NCBI RefSeq assembly: GCF_024363565.1
Contig: NZ_JAJEKE010000001.1
Coordinates: 527,965-591,964 of the forward strand
From: Lutispora saccharofermentans
GTDB taxonomy: Bacteria; Bacillota; Clostridia; Lutisporales; Lutisporaceae
Length of the DNA: 64,000 nt
Direction of reading: 5' to 3'
The position numbers were made by a program, and so were the translations under genes. The notes under the pieces were generated by a model. The model did no database searches, was not told the DNA's origin, and saw only the letters and a program-made list of their open reading frames with translations. Below, one piece after another: positions 52,664-62,007 of the stretch (positions are counted from its first letter, which is position 1; each line of letters begins with the position of its first letter).

Positions 52664-53023
52664 TTATCTCCTAGATTCTGCTTCTATCCCTCTTAATCCA
52701 CAGCTATAAAGTATTCCGGAAGTCGTAAAAAGAGTATATTTCGTCGTAAGGATTGTTATAGAATTTTCTCTGGCAAGATCTATGACATCCTCATCGGGAA
52801 CCTTGCCTCTTACAAAAAGTATAGCACTCACATCAGCCATCTCAGCAGTTCTGATAACCTGAGAATTTATCAGACCCGTCAAAAGAATCGTACCTGTTTT
52901 TACAAAGGCTAAAACATCGCTCATCAAGTCAGAACCGAATGCATAGGAAATCTCCCTATCCAGCGACTCCTCTCCCCATAGCACATCAGCCTGCAAGGCA
53001 TCTTTTATTTGCCTAAGCTTCAT
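52664..53023 (-). CDS. DRTGG-domain protein (first of two)
   Basis: A 119-residue stand-alone DRTGG domain, first gene of the sensor operon. It contains the domain's DREISYAFGSDLMSDVLAFV and IRTAEMADVSAILFVRG stretches. A second, diverged copy lies two genes downstream (50596). The two likely form a heterodimer or serve separate ligands; this is inference. Confidence 0.8.
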   Translation of the reverse strand: MKLRQIKDALQADVLWGEESLDREISYAFGSDLMSDVLAFVKTGTILLTGLINSQVIRTAEMADVSAILFVRGKVPDEDVIDLARENSITILTTKYTLFTTSGILYSCGLRGIEAESRR

Positions 53024-53110
53024 CTGTTATCCTCCCCTCAATAAGATTATATAATAAATTCCTTTAATTAATAATATGTATTCATAAATACATAATGTTA
53101 AAAATGTAAC

Positions 53111-53160
53111 AAAACATTTTAAATAATAACTCCTCTAAAAACATAGGGGAGTTATTATTT
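53111..53160 (-). terminator. rho-independent terminator of the GNAT gene
   Basis: Perfect 12-base-pair stem (53122-53133, AATAATAACTCC, with 53148-53159), followed on the minus strand by TTTAAAATGTTTTG. It overlaps the GNAT stop codon. Confidence 0.7.
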
Positions 53161-53694
53161 ATTAAAAGTCTTGATATCTTTTTTTAATATGATGAAATCT
53201 TCATAGCCATTGTTCAGGCTTATATATTCCTTGATGACCCTTATATGCTGAAAGCCTGCATTTATCCAGAATTCCATACCTCTCTTGTTTTTAGAAATGA
53301 CTCCGGCCAAAACCTTTTTAACATCATAGGTTTTGTTCATAAAAGATATAAAAGCATTGATGCTTTTATTGCCTATACCTGTGTTTCTAAAATCCTTTTT
53401 AATCAAAAATGATGAAATCCAGGCTTCTTCGCTATTGTCATAATCTATGTGGCCCTTTATTACCCCAATGAGTTCTTCGTTACCCTTAGAAAAAATTCCG
53501 ATAAAAAATTCATAGCTGTTGATCAAAACCTCCAGATATTTTTCTCCCATCTCCTCTATGGATAGCTGTCTGTCGATGCCTGTAGCAAAAATTGATTCGT
53601 CGACATCGTTGTATAGCTCTAAAACCTTGTTCAATTCATCTTTTTTTATATCCCTGAAAAAAAAATCCTCAATTTCTAAGTTTAATGCAAGCAT
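53155..53694 (-). CDS. GNAT-family N-acetyltransferase
   Basis: A 179-residue acetyltransferase with the acetyl-CoA loop FRNTGIGNKSINAF near residue 101, preceded by the EAWISSFLIKKD strand, and the late WINAGFQHIR segment. The N-terminus (FFFRDIKKDELNKVLELYND) is the usual substrate helix. It resembles RimJ-type transferases of small molecules or protein N-termini, but no substrate can be named. It stands alone, between the sensor operon and the tRNA. Confidence 0.83.
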   Translation of the reverse strand: MLALNLEIEDFFFRDIKKDELNKVLELYNDVDESIFATGIDRQLSIEEMGEKYLEVLINSYEFFIGIFSKGNEELIGVIKGHIDYDNSEEAWISSFLIKKDFRNTGIGNKSINAFISFMNKTYDVKKVLAGVISKNKRGMEFWINAGFQHIRVIKEYISLNNGYEDFIILKKDIKTFNK

Positions 53695-53879
53695 AATACC
53701 ACCTTAATGATTTATATGAGTATTAATATTCTACAAAAGCTATGAAAATCCTTTTAATATGCCCATGTAAAATCAGTAAATTAAGAGCGGTCTAAAACAC
53801 GATTTAGGAGCTTTAGCTGCAAAATAAGTCTTTTATAATTTATGAAGCTAGGAAATACGTGAAATAATTGTCACAGTTC

Positions 53880-53917
53880 AAAAAATAAAAAACTTCAAAG
53901 CTTATAGCCATGAAGTT
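53880..53917 (-). terminator. terminator of tRNA-Leu(GAG)
   Basis: Stem AACTTCA (53891-53897) with TGAAGTT (53911-53917), followed on the minus strand by TTTTTATTTTTTG. Confidence 0.7.
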
Positions 53918-53930
53918 CTGACATTCTATA

Positions 53931-54013
53931 TGGTGCGAGAGACGGGACTTGAACCCGTATGGTTGCCCACACGCCCCTCAAACGTGCGCGTCTGCCAGTT
54001 CCGCCACTCTCGC
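53931..54013 (-). tRNA. tRNA-Leu (anticodon GAG)
   Basis: Class II tRNA of 83 bases with encoded CCA. Acceptor GCGAGAG pairs with CTCTCGC; the anticodon stem CACGT/GCGTG closes loop TTGAGGG, giving anticodon GAG; a variable arm follows, and the T arm holds GGTTCAAGTCC. It reads CUU and CUC codons. Confidence 0.95.
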
Positions 54014-54079
54014 AAAGCATTTATTAAATCTGCTACATGGATTATTATATATTCTGCAACGATTTATGTCAATAACATT

Positions 54080-55687
54080 TTATTCATCCTGCCTTAATGA
54101 TTCGGTAATGTACCAATTATTTATAGTTCTGAAGAGATTCTCGCTGTCAGCTTGAATTTCCCCGCGCACTTTGCTTCTCATGACCAAAGCATATTCTTTA
54201 TAGAACAAGCTTATAACCGGCAGCTCATCTTTTATTATCCTTTGAAGCTCCAGATAGTTGACATATTTGTTTTCCTGGCTCTGGAAATTCTGAGATTCCT
54301 CCAGCAATATATCGACTCTGGGGTTGCTATAGCTGCCGTAATTTTTCCCTCCGACAGCCTTCGTACTATGAAGGAAATCATATAAATCACTTTCTGGTGA
54401 AAAGCTCATGCCCACAAGTGCCAAATCAAACTTTTTAGATTCCATTTGCTTTTTTACTTCTTCAAAGGGCATTATTTTCAAATCAATTACAAAGCCTATC
54501 TCCTCAAGGCTCCTCTTTATATCTTCAGCAGCTTTTTTCCTGTAGTCATTTTCCGAATTGGTTATAAAGCTTAACTTGAGCTGCTGTTTCTTGCCGTCTA
54601 TCTCTCGCTCATAAATATTAGATTTCTCATTCAGCAAAAATTTGGCGTTATTTATAGCATATTGAGCTTCCGCCTTGCTGTAGGTATACTTATTAACATC
54701 TCCGTCAAACATCCATGAGTCGCTTCTTATCGGCGTATCAGTAACAGCGGCGTTGCCCAACAGGTATTTCTCTATTATGGCTTTTCTGTTTATTCCATAC
54801 ATCAAAGCCTTTCTTATTTCGACTTCAGCCAGTACAGGGTTTTGAAAATTCACCGCTATAAACTCATAATCTCTGGAAAGATACCTATAAGTATTTACAT
54901 TCCTCAATTCTTTATATTTTTCCCATCCATAAGAAGATGCATTAATTATATCTATCTGTCCTGATTGAAAGGCAGTATCAAAAGAATCCATGTCTTTTAT
55001 AAAATTGACTCTGATAGTAGTAATATATGATGTTGTATTATGCATGCTATATTCATTGGCCTTCAGCTCCATATACTTCAACTTGCTGTAGGAAGAGACC
55101 TTATAAGGACCTGTCCCTACCGGCGTCGCATTTGGATCTGTACCAAACACATGCTTTGGAATTATAGGAAAGATCAATGAATCCATAGCACTATATTGCC
55201 AATTTCCGAAATTTATTTTTATAGTAACATCATTTACCATTTGGTATGAAATGATGTGATTGAGTTTTGACTTATAAATGGAATCAGGTGAGTTTTTTAT
55301 AGTATCCAGAGTAAATTTCACATCCTCTGAGGTCAATCTCACGCCATCGCTCCAATGCAAGTTTTCTTTCAGCTTCACCACAGCCTGGCCTGTACCCTCT
55401 GCAAAGCTGATATCATCAGCCAGCACGAGCACGGGCTTTAAAGCATTATTATACTCTACAAGCCCATTAAACAAAAGTTTTGTGAGATCACCATAGCTTC
55501 TGCTGTTTACCAACAAAGGATTAAAGGTTAAAGGTTCAATACAGCCAATGTTGATCACTCCGCCTTTGCCCGGTTTTTCATCTTCTATGTGCACCTCAGT
55601 TCCTCCCTCAATTTCAGGTTTAGAACATGATACCGCAAGAAGTGAAATGATGATTAATAATGCTATAGGGAAAATTCTTCGCTTCAT
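54080..55687 (-). CDS. ABC transporter substrate-binding lipoprotein (family 5, peptide/nickel type)
   Basis: A 535-residue extracellular binding protein like OppA/DppA. The signal peptide ends in the lipobox AVSC, so the protein is lipid-anchored. The family-5 pattern is clear: GCIEPLTFNPLLVNSRSY, LTSEDVKFTLDTIKNSP, VGTGPYKVSSY, and INRKAIIEKYLLG. No permease or ATPase genes lie next to it, so it either feeds a system elsewhere or has a signalling role. Ligand probably a short peptide. Confidence 0.9.
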   Translation of the reverse strand: MKRRIFPIALLIIISLLAVSCSKPEIEGGTEVHIEDEKPGKGGVINIGCIEPLTFNPLLVNSRSYGDLTKLLFNGLVEYNNALKPVLVLADDISFAEGTGQAVVKLKENLHWSDGVRLTSEDVKFTLDTIKNSPDSIYKSKLNHIISYQMVNDVTIKINFGNWQYSAMDSLIFPIIPKHVFGTDPNATPVGTGPYKVSSYSKLKYMELKANEYSMHNTTSYITTIRVNFIKDMDSFDTAFQSGQIDIINASSYGWEKYKELRNVNTYRYLSRDYEFIAVNFQNPVLAEVEIRKALMYGINRKAIIEKYLLGNAAVTDTPIRSDSWMFDGDVNKYTYSKAEAQYAINNAKFLLNEKSNIYEREIDGKKQQLKLSFITNSENDYRKKAAEDIKRSLEEIGFVIDLKIMPFEEVKKQMESKKFDLALVGMSFSPESDLYDFLHSTKAVGGKNYGSYSNPRVDILLEESQNFQSQENKYVNYLELQRIIKDELPVISLFYKEYALVMRSKVRGEIQADSENLFRTINNWYITESLRQDE

Positions 55688-55711
55688 AAAATAATTCTTC
55701 TCCTTGGTATA

Positions 55712-56746
55712 CTATTTAAGCCTGATAAGCTTCGGGTTCTCCACCCTGCCCGGGATTCTTCCCCTCTTAGCAATAGGCTTACCCTCAATCTCCTTAAGAT
55801 CCATGGTCATATCAATTGCTGACGCTCCTGATATATAGCTTCCTATTCCAAAGGAATCTGCACCTGCTTCGCTCAAAAGCTTTATCTTGTCAGGATACAG
55901 GCCTCCGGAAACGAATATCTTCACATCCTTATAGCCTTCCATATCAAGACGGGCTCTCACTTCCTTCACCAGTTCTGCTGTCACTCCTCCTCTTTCGCTG
56001 GGAGTATCCAATCTAATGCCATAGAGATTTCCTCCCAGGGCCTTTGCCACCCTCAGTGCCTCTTCTGCCTCATCTTTAAATGTGTCGATAAGAACAATCC
56101 TTTTGTGGTTTTCAGGCATTGTATTGTCATATGCCTGAGCAACCGACACAGTATCTCCTGCGATCAAAAATGATGCATGGGGTAAAGTCCCTGATGGCTC
56201 TATGCCTAATAGCTTAGCCGCCAATATATTGCTGACTCCGTTAGCGCCTCCGATAAAAGCGGCTCTTTCCATCACCGGAGCCACAGATGGGTGGACATGT
56301 CTTGATCCGAATACGATGAAAGACTTATCCTTACAAGCTTCTCTGCACTCTCTTGCAGCCGTTGCCCAACCGCAGGAGCTTGCAAGTATACCCAGCAATA
56401 TTGTTTCATATATGCATATCTCCCTGTATGACCCTATAATTCTCATTACCGTTTCTTTGCCTTCGAAGCTTTCACCCTCCGGCAGCGCCCATATTTCCAG
56501 ATCTTTATTTTTTAAAACATTAAAGGCCTCTTGTATTCCCGCAAAGATACCGGGTTTCCTTGGAAATATTTCTGCCGTAACCGTCTTATCGGCTATTCCC
56601 ATAGAGTCTAAAATATCTACAGTTCTCACGAAATAAATATCTGTAGTATATCCATCCAGAATTTCCTGCTCGCTGGCAGAATGAATTTGCCTGTTAGGGT
56701 CTAATTCAATTTTTTTTACATCAGCTAAATTTCTTATTTCAGCCAA
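55712..56746 (-). CDS. pncB: nicotinate phosphoribosyltransferase (short form)
   Basis: Converts nicotinate and PRPP to nicotinate mononucleotide in NAD salvage. The 344-residue product is shorter than E. coli PncB, matching the compact class of this fold. Visible blocks: DGYTTDIYF at the start, ILASSCGWATAARECREACK, the FGSRHVHPSVAPVMERAAFIGG active-site stretch near residue 155, and the phosphate-binding GADSFGIGSYISG near 300. Seven bases from the lytic transglycosylase gene upstream. Confidence 0.88.
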   Translation of the reverse strand: MAEIRNLADVKKIELDPNRQIHSASEQEILDGYTTDIYFVRTVDILDSMGIADKTVTAEIFPRKPGIFAGIQEAFNVLKNKDLEIWALPEGESFEGKETVMRIIGSYREICIYETILLGILASSCGWATAARECREACKDKSFIVFGSRHVHPSVAPVMERAAFIGGANGVSNILAAKLLGIEPSGTLPHASFLIAGDTVSVAQAYDNTMPENHKRIVLIDTFKDEAEEALRVAKALGGNLYGIRLDTPSERGGVTAELVKEVRARLDMEGYKDVKIFVSGGLYPDKIKLLSEAGADSFGIGSYISGASAIDMTMDLKEIEGKPIAKRGRIPGRVENPKLIRLK

Positions 56747-56752
56747 TCAATT

Positions 56753-57340
56753 TCATTCCTTTCCTTTGTTAATTAGATCTCTATATATCTTACTGTACAT
56801 CTTGTACGCTCTGTTGATCTTTTCAACATAAAGCTTCGTTTCTGCAAAGGGTATGTTCTTCAGCGTCACCCCGTCATCACTGTAATCGGCGTCCTTCAGC
56901 CACTTGCTCACATTCCCCTGACCGCCGTTGTATGCAGCCAGGACCAGCTTTATATCTCCATTATAATACTTAAAAAGATAGTCCAGGTACCAGCATCCCA
57001 TTTTTATATTTATCTCCGGGTCATACAACATTTCCTCGCTAAAATTTGTTACCTTAAGCTTTTCTCCTATCCACTCTCCTGTTGACGGCTTTATCTGCAT
57101 TAAACCCAAAGCCCCTTTAGAGGACCTGGCATAGCTGTCATAACCGCTTTCAACCTTGATTATGGCAGCAACCAGATATGGGTCCAGACCATATGAATCA
57201 GCATATTTGACTATAATATCCCTATACTCAATGGGATATATAGCATTCAACAGCTTGGGAATGTTTAAGCCTAGTATGTACAAAACTATAACTGCAAATA
57301 TTATAACAAATAATCTTCTCGCTTTTCTGCTATTGATCAA
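56753..57340 (-). CDS. lytic transglycosylase (SLT domain)
   Basis: A 195-residue wall-cleaving enzyme that cuts the glycan chain of peptidoglycan. It has an N-terminal membrane anchor (about 10-27) and a Slt70-like catalytic domain: catalytic glutamate in IIKVESGYD (near residue 65), GALGLMQIKPSTG, and the AYNGGQGNV motif near residue 145. It overlaps coaE by 11 bases. Possible use in wall remodelling or flagellar passage. Confidence 0.92.
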   Translation of the reverse strand: MINSRKARRLFVIIFAVIVLYILGLNIPKLLNAIYPIEYRDIIVKYADSYGLDPYLVAAIIKVESGYDSYARSSKGALGLMQIKPSTGEWIGEKLKVTNFSEEMLYDPEINIKMGCWYLDYLFKYYNGDIKLVLAAYNGGQGNVSKWLKDADYSDDGVTLKNIPFAETKLYVEKINRAYKMYSKIYRDLINKGKE

Positions 57341-57950
57341 CAGTTTCTCCCCTTTTAACTGTACTTAGTGCAGTATTCCATAACTGCTTTATTTCTTCCT
57401 TCAACTCTTCCAGGCCTTTTGTATTATATATGATTACGTCTGAATGTTCAGCTTTCTTTTCATCGCTGAATTGAGCATTTATCCTGTTTTTTGCATCTTC
57501 ATATGAAAATCTGTCCCTTTCTATGAGCCTATGCAATTGCGTCTGCTTATCCACAGAAACAAGCCATACACTGTCACATAATGAATTCAGTCCCATTTCA
57601 ATCAATATTGCCGCATCTATAACAATAACATCTGCACCGTCAGATCGGAATTCTTCAATTATTTCTTTGACTTTTGCAATTATATGAGGGTGAGTTATAG
57701 AATTCAACTTTCTTAGTTTTTCGCCATCAGAAAAAACAATATGCCCAAGTGCTTTTCTATTTATCTCACCTCTAGGCAGCAATATTTCGTCTCCAAAATA
57801 CTGAACTATTTCATTATATGCTTTTTCTCCCTTTTGCACAACACTTCTTCCTACTTCGTCAACATCTATGATGTATGCGCCAAATTGCTTCAGGATAGAA
57901 GAAACTGTGCTTTTACCGCTTGCAATGCCTCCGGTTAATCCAATGATCAT
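57330..57950 (-). CDS. coaE: dephospho-CoA kinase
   Basis: Last step of coenzyme A synthesis: phosphorylates dephospho-CoA with ATP. The 206-residue product has the P-loop GLTGGIASGKST (residues 4-15) and the CoaE pattern IDVDEVGRSVV, VIDAAILIEMGL, and DRFSYEDAKNRINAQ. I start at ATG 57950, seven bases after GGAGG; a TTG just before it is possible. Directly follows polA (27-base gap). Confidence 0.94.
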   Translation of the reverse strand: MIIGLTGGIASGKSTVSSILKQFGAYIIDVDEVGRSVVQKGEKAYNEIVQYFGDEILLPRGEINRKALGHIVFSDGEKLRKLNSITHPHIIAKVKEIIEEFRSDGADVIVIDAAILIEMGLNSLCDSVWLVSVDKQTQLHRLIERDRFSYEDAKNRINAQFSDEKKAEHSDVIIYNTKGLEELKEEIKQLWNTALSTVKRGETVDQ

Positions 57951-57980
57951 CAAATCGCCTCCGAAAATGCTATAAATACC

Positions 57981-60593
57981 TTATTTTGTATCGTACCAGC
58001 TCATACCGGCGTTAACATCTACAGTAAGCGGTACTTTTAAAGTAAAGGCTTTTTCCATTTTTTCCTTTACGATTTTTTTCACTTCTTCAACCTCATCCTT
58101 ATAGGCTTCTACAATGAGTTCATCGTGTATCTGCAATATAAGCCTGGATTTCATCCTTCTCGCCTTTAATTCCTTATAAACGCTTACCATAGCAATCTTG
58201 ATAATATCTGCCGCACTTCCCTGAATAGGAGTATTCATGGCCATCCTCTCCCCGAAATTCCTCTGCACGGCATTGGAAGAGGAGAGCTCGGGAATATATC
58301 TTATCCTGTTTAATATCGTAGTTACATAGCCCTTCTCCTTACCCTCTTTTACAATGTCCTCCATATATTTTTTTACCAAGGGATATCTATCAAAATAATT
58401 ATCTATATAAAGCTTTGCTTCTTTTCTCGGAATCTTCAAATCCCGAGATAATCCAAAGTCACTTATGCCATAGACTATCCCGAAATTCACCGCTTTGGCC
58501 CTGCTTCTCATGAGAGGGCTGACCAGATCGCTATCCACCCCGAAAACTTCGGAAGCAGTCCTTCTGTGAATATCCTCGTTATTGATAAAGGACTTTATCA
58601 AGCCTTCATCCCCTGAGATATGAGCCAAGACTCTAAGCTCGATCTGGGAATAGTCTGCATCAACCAGAACATAATCTTCATTCTGAGGTACAAAGACCTT
58701 CCTTATCTCTCTGCCGTTTTCAGTCTTTACAGGAATGTTCTGAAGATTGGGCTCCGTGCTGCTGAGCCTCCCTGTCGCTGTAACTGTCTGATTGAATTTA
58801 GAATGTATCTTGCCTGTTCTTTCGTTTATTATATTGATCAAACCCTCTACATAGGTTGACTTTATTTTGAGAAGCTGTCTATATTCCAGCAGCTTTTCAA
58901 TAATCGGGTGCTTATCGGAAAGCTGTTCCAGAACCTCTACATCTGTAGAGTAACCTGTTTTTGTTTTCTTAATAGGAGGCAGCATAAGCTTCTCAAATAG
59001 TATTACACTCAGCTGCTTTGTAGAATTGATATTAAACTCTTCTCCTGCGAAGCCGTATATCTCCTCCGTGAGCTTTGAAAGCTTTTCCGAATACAATGCA
59101 GACAGCTCTAAAAGCCTTTCTTTATCTACCTTAAAGCCCTCATGCTCCATATCTGCCAGCACTTCTATCAGCGGCACCTCCACCTCGTTGTAAAGCTGCT
59201 CCATGTTCATCTTTGCTATGTTTTCTCTTATGGGATCGATCAATTCGGCAATCGCTTTGACACTGCTGCAATAGTTTTGCCTGATGTCACCCTCTTTGCT
59301 TTCATAATCCTTTATCTCGGTTCCGAAAAATTCGCTATAGATATTCCTCAGCTTATAATCAGGTTTTGACGGATTCAGCAAATATGCTCCTATCATGCTG
59401 TCAAACTTCACATTTTCAACATTGATGCCTATATTTTTTAACGATACCAGGTCAGCCTTAATGTCATGGCCTGCCTTTTCAATATTTTCGTTCTCCATAA
59501 CATCTTTAATAAAAGGTATTGATATTTCATCAACAGCAATAGAGTATTGCCTGCCTTCAGCAGACACATATATATAGTCCGGCACACCATGAGGGCTTTG
59601 AGAAGCCTTAAAAACGATTCTGCCTTCCTTGGCAAATTTCACTAAAAGCTGCTTTATCTCAGCTTCCCCTTTGATTTCATTGATGACAATATCCTGTTGT
59701 GAGCCTTCGATTTCCTTCCTGGCAGGATAGCTTTTCATTTTATCCAGAAGGCTTTTAAAGTTCAGCATGCTATATAATTCATATAAAGCTTCGTAATCCG
59801 GCTCTTTATATGTAAAATCCTCCAAAGGTGCATCTATAGGCACATCTGTCACTATGGTAGCCAGTCTTTTTGAAAGCCGCGCCATTTCCTTATTGTTTTC
59901 TACATTCTCGCGTACTTTATTTTTCTTAATGTTTTCAGTATTCTCCAGCAGATTCTCAACTGTGCCGAATTGCTTGATGAGCTCTAAAGCAGTTTTTTCA
60001 CCTACGCCGGGCACACCGGGTATATTGTCTGATGCATCTCCCATAAGGCCTTTAAGGTCGATCACTTGTTCAGGGGTGACGCCATATTGTGAAATAAGCT
60101 TTTCATTATCATACTCTTCCATCTCGCTTATGCCTTTTTTAGTCATAAGAACGTGAATATTTTCATCGATGAGCTGAAAAGCGTCACGATCCCCTGTCAC
60201 TATCAATATATCTACATCTTCTTTGCCCGATTTCTTAGACAATGTCCCGATTATATCATCAGCTTCAAAGCCTTCTATTTCAAGTCTTTTAATATTCATG
60301 GCATCGACAACCTTTTTCAGATATGGTATTTGTTCCGCCATATCTTCTGCCATCTTCAGCCTTTTTGCCTTATATTCTGCATATTCCTTATGCCTGAATG
60401 TAGGCCCTTTAAGATCAAAAGCTATAGCCATATACTTTGGTTTATAGCCTTCGATCAGCTTATTTATCATATTCACAAAGCCGTATATAACATTTGTATG
60501 AAGCCCGTCTTTATTGGTTAAAGGCGGTAAAGCATAAAAAGCCCTGTGCATGAGGCTATTGCCATCTATTATAATCATACTATCCTTTTTCAT
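57981..60593 (-). CDS. polA: DNA polymerase I, proofreading domain probably inactive
   Basis: The 870-residue repair and lagging-strand polymerase. It has an N-terminal 5'-nuclease (DGNSLMHRAF start, FEADDIIGTL, GDRDAFQL, DLKGLMGDASDNIPGVPGVG), a middle 3'-5' exonuclease-like domain, and a polymerase domain with DADYSQIELR, the O-helix RSRAKAVNFGIVYG and QIHDELIVE. In the middle domain the first exonuclease motif, FDTE in E. coli, reads FKAS, and the YxxxD motif is also lost, so proofreading is probably absent. Start ATG 60593 follows GGAGG by ten bases. Confidence 0.95.
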   Translation of the reverse strand: MKKDSMIIIDGNSLMHRAFYALPPLTNKDGLHTNVIYGFVNMINKLIEGYKPKYMAIAFDLKGPTFRHKEYAEYKAKRLKMAEDMAEQIPYLKKVVDAMNIKRLEIEGFEADDIIGTLSKKSGKEDVDILIVTGDRDAFQLIDENIHVLMTKKGISEMEEYDNEKLISQYGVTPEQVIDLKGLMGDASDNIPGVPGVGEKTALELIKQFGTVENLLENTENIKKNKVRENVENNKEMARLSKRLATIVTDVPIDAPLEDFTYKEPDYEALYELYSMLNFKSLLDKMKSYPARKEIEGSQQDIVINEIKGEAEIKQLLVKFAKEGRIVFKASQSPHGVPDYIYVSAEGRQYSIAVDEISIPFIKDVMENENIEKAGHDIKADLVSLKNIGINVENVKFDSMIGAYLLNPSKPDYKLRNIYSEFFGTEIKDYESKEGDIRQNYCSSVKAIAELIDPIRENIAKMNMEQLYNEVEVPLIEVLADMEHEGFKVDKERLLELSALYSEKLSKLTEEIYGFAGEEFNINSTKQLSVILFEKLMLPPIKKTKTGYSTDVEVLEQLSDKHPIIEKLLEYRQLLKIKSTYVEGLINIINERTGKIHSKFNQTVTATGRLSSTEPNLQNIPVKTENGREIRKVFVPQNEDYVLVDADYSQIELRVLAHISGDEGLIKSFINNEDIHRRTASEVFGVDSDLVSPLMRSRAKAVNFGIVYGISDFGLSRDLKIPRKEAKLYIDNYFDRYPLVKKYMEDIVKEGKEKGYVTTILNRIRYIPELSSSNAVQRNFGERMAMNTPIQGSAADIIKIAMVSVYKELKARRMKSRLILQIHDELIVEAYKDEVEEVKKIVKEKMEKAFTLKVPLTVDVNAGMSWYDTK

Positions 60594-60666
60594 TCCTCAA
60601 TATCCTCCAAAATTAGTTTAATCTTATTATTTCCATACGTTTTCTAAAAACCCTTTATATTATGTT

Positions 60667-60696
60667 AAAAAAAATCGGATTCTGAAGAATCCGATT
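60667..60696 (-). terminator. rho-independent terminator of the sigma/anti-sigma operon
   Basis: Perfect 10-base-pair stem (60673-60682, AATCGGATTC, with 60687-60696), loop TGAA, followed on the minus strand by TTTTTTTTAAC. Confidence 0.88.
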
Positions 60697-60717
60697 AGAT
60701 GAATATATATTATCAGC

Positions 60718-61983
60718 TTATTTTATTTTCTTAGGTCGGACTTTAAGCAGGATCAAATATGAAATAAGCGAAACAATTGCCAGGATAAATATATACGGGA
60801 GTGCAGTTACCGTATATACAAACAGCCCCTCTGCACCTCTGAGTATATTATTTATGGCTCCATAAAATCCTTTATAAGCTTTTGTCCAAATAGTAGGAAT
60901 ATTTAATGTCTCCAGCTTGCCTGCTTTTATTTCCTTCAAGCTTACATATAAGGAAGACAGGCTTACTTGTTTATCCCACCGTTTTATATCCGTTGACATA
61001 AGCTCTATATCGCTTCTGACCCGGTTCAGTTCATTTTCAATTTTGAGTATCTCATCTACATTCTTTGCCATTCCCACAAGCTCTCTGAGCCTGTTCTCCT
61101 GCACTTTCAAATTCTCTACTCTTGTTGTCGTATCATAATACTGTTCCGTAATATCCACAGAATTTGTATTATGGTTTATGACCTCACCCATGGTCTTTAT
61201 CTCTTCCACGGTTGAACTAAACTTAGCCGCCGGTATCCTCAAGGTTATGCTTCCGGTTTTTAATTTGTCGCTCTTGCCTTCGGCGCCATAGTATACATTA
61301 TTATCCACATTGGAATTTTCCACATATCCGCCATTTCTCTCAGCCAGTTCTTCGATGCTCTTCATCTTATCATCAAAATCCGCGACTTCCAGAGAAACAT
61401 TTCCGCTGGTTATTATCTTCCTTTCAAAAGACTGCTGCTCTGATTCTTTTGCCTTATCTAAAGCAACAGAAGTACTTTTTAAAGCATAATTAGCAGCCAT
61501 ATCTGCCGCAGGAATTTCTATAGATTCAGAAAAGTTCACTGCTCCTCTGTCGTATTCAGCCGGTGCTTCACCTGTCATTTTAGCCTTAGCCTGAGGAACG
61601 GCACCATACCCAGCGCTTTCCTCTACAGCTGTATTGCTGGTATCAAATCTTGGCAGGCGATCCAAAGAAGAAAGCCCAATAACTGCAACAACAAATACGG
61701 CAGCAACGCCTGCCATCCAGCTCCAATTTCTATTAAAAAAGCTTTTCTTTTTATTATCAGAACCCAATTCCTGAAGTTTTTGCATGAGGTCATGGTGAAA
61801 GGTTCCGGGTAATTCAATTTCTTCTAATTCGTTGCAATATTGTACTGCGGACAAAAGCAAACGGTATTCTTCCATGCAATCAGGACAGCTTTCCAAATGC
61901 TTTTCTAGTTCTATTTTATCTATTTCATTCATGTCTTTGTCTATATAGGAAGACATAAGACTTGTAACTAATTCGCAATCCAT
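60718..61983 (-). CDS. zinc-finger anti-sigma factor fused to a DUF4349 extracellular domain
   Basis: A 421-residue transmembrane regulator paired with the ECF sigma factor upstream. Residues 1-50 form a zf-HC2 anti-sigma module with His29, Cys33 and Cys36 (HxxxCxxC). A membrane helix lies at about 88-106, then an external region of about 280 residues of the DUF4349 type with a long coiled coil (VENLKVQENRLRELVGMAKNV), and a final membrane helix near 390-412. The external part probably senses envelope stress and frees the sigma factor. Confidence 0.85.
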   Translation of the reverse strand: MDCELVTSLMSSYIDKDMNEIDKIELEKHLESCPDCMEEYRLLLSAVQYCNELEEIELPGTFHHDLMQKLQELGSDNKKKSFFNRNWSWMAGVAAVFVVAVIGLSSLDRLPRFDTSNTAVEESAGYGAVPQAKAKMTGEAPAEYDRGAVNFSESIEIPAADMAANYALKSTSVALDKAKESEQQSFERKIITSGNVSLEVADFDDKMKSIEELAERNGGYVENSNVDNNVYYGAEGKSDKLKTGSITLRIPAAKFSSTVEEIKTMGEVINHNTNSVDITEQYYDTTTRVENLKVQENRLRELVGMAKNVDEILKIENELNRVRSDIELMSTDIKRWDKQVSLSSLYVSLKEIKAGKLETLNIPTIWTKAYKGFYGAINNILRGAEGLFVYTVTALPYIFILAIVSLISYLILLKVRPKKIK

Positions 61984-62007
61984 TCTCTATCCCTCCCTTT
62001 CAAACAG

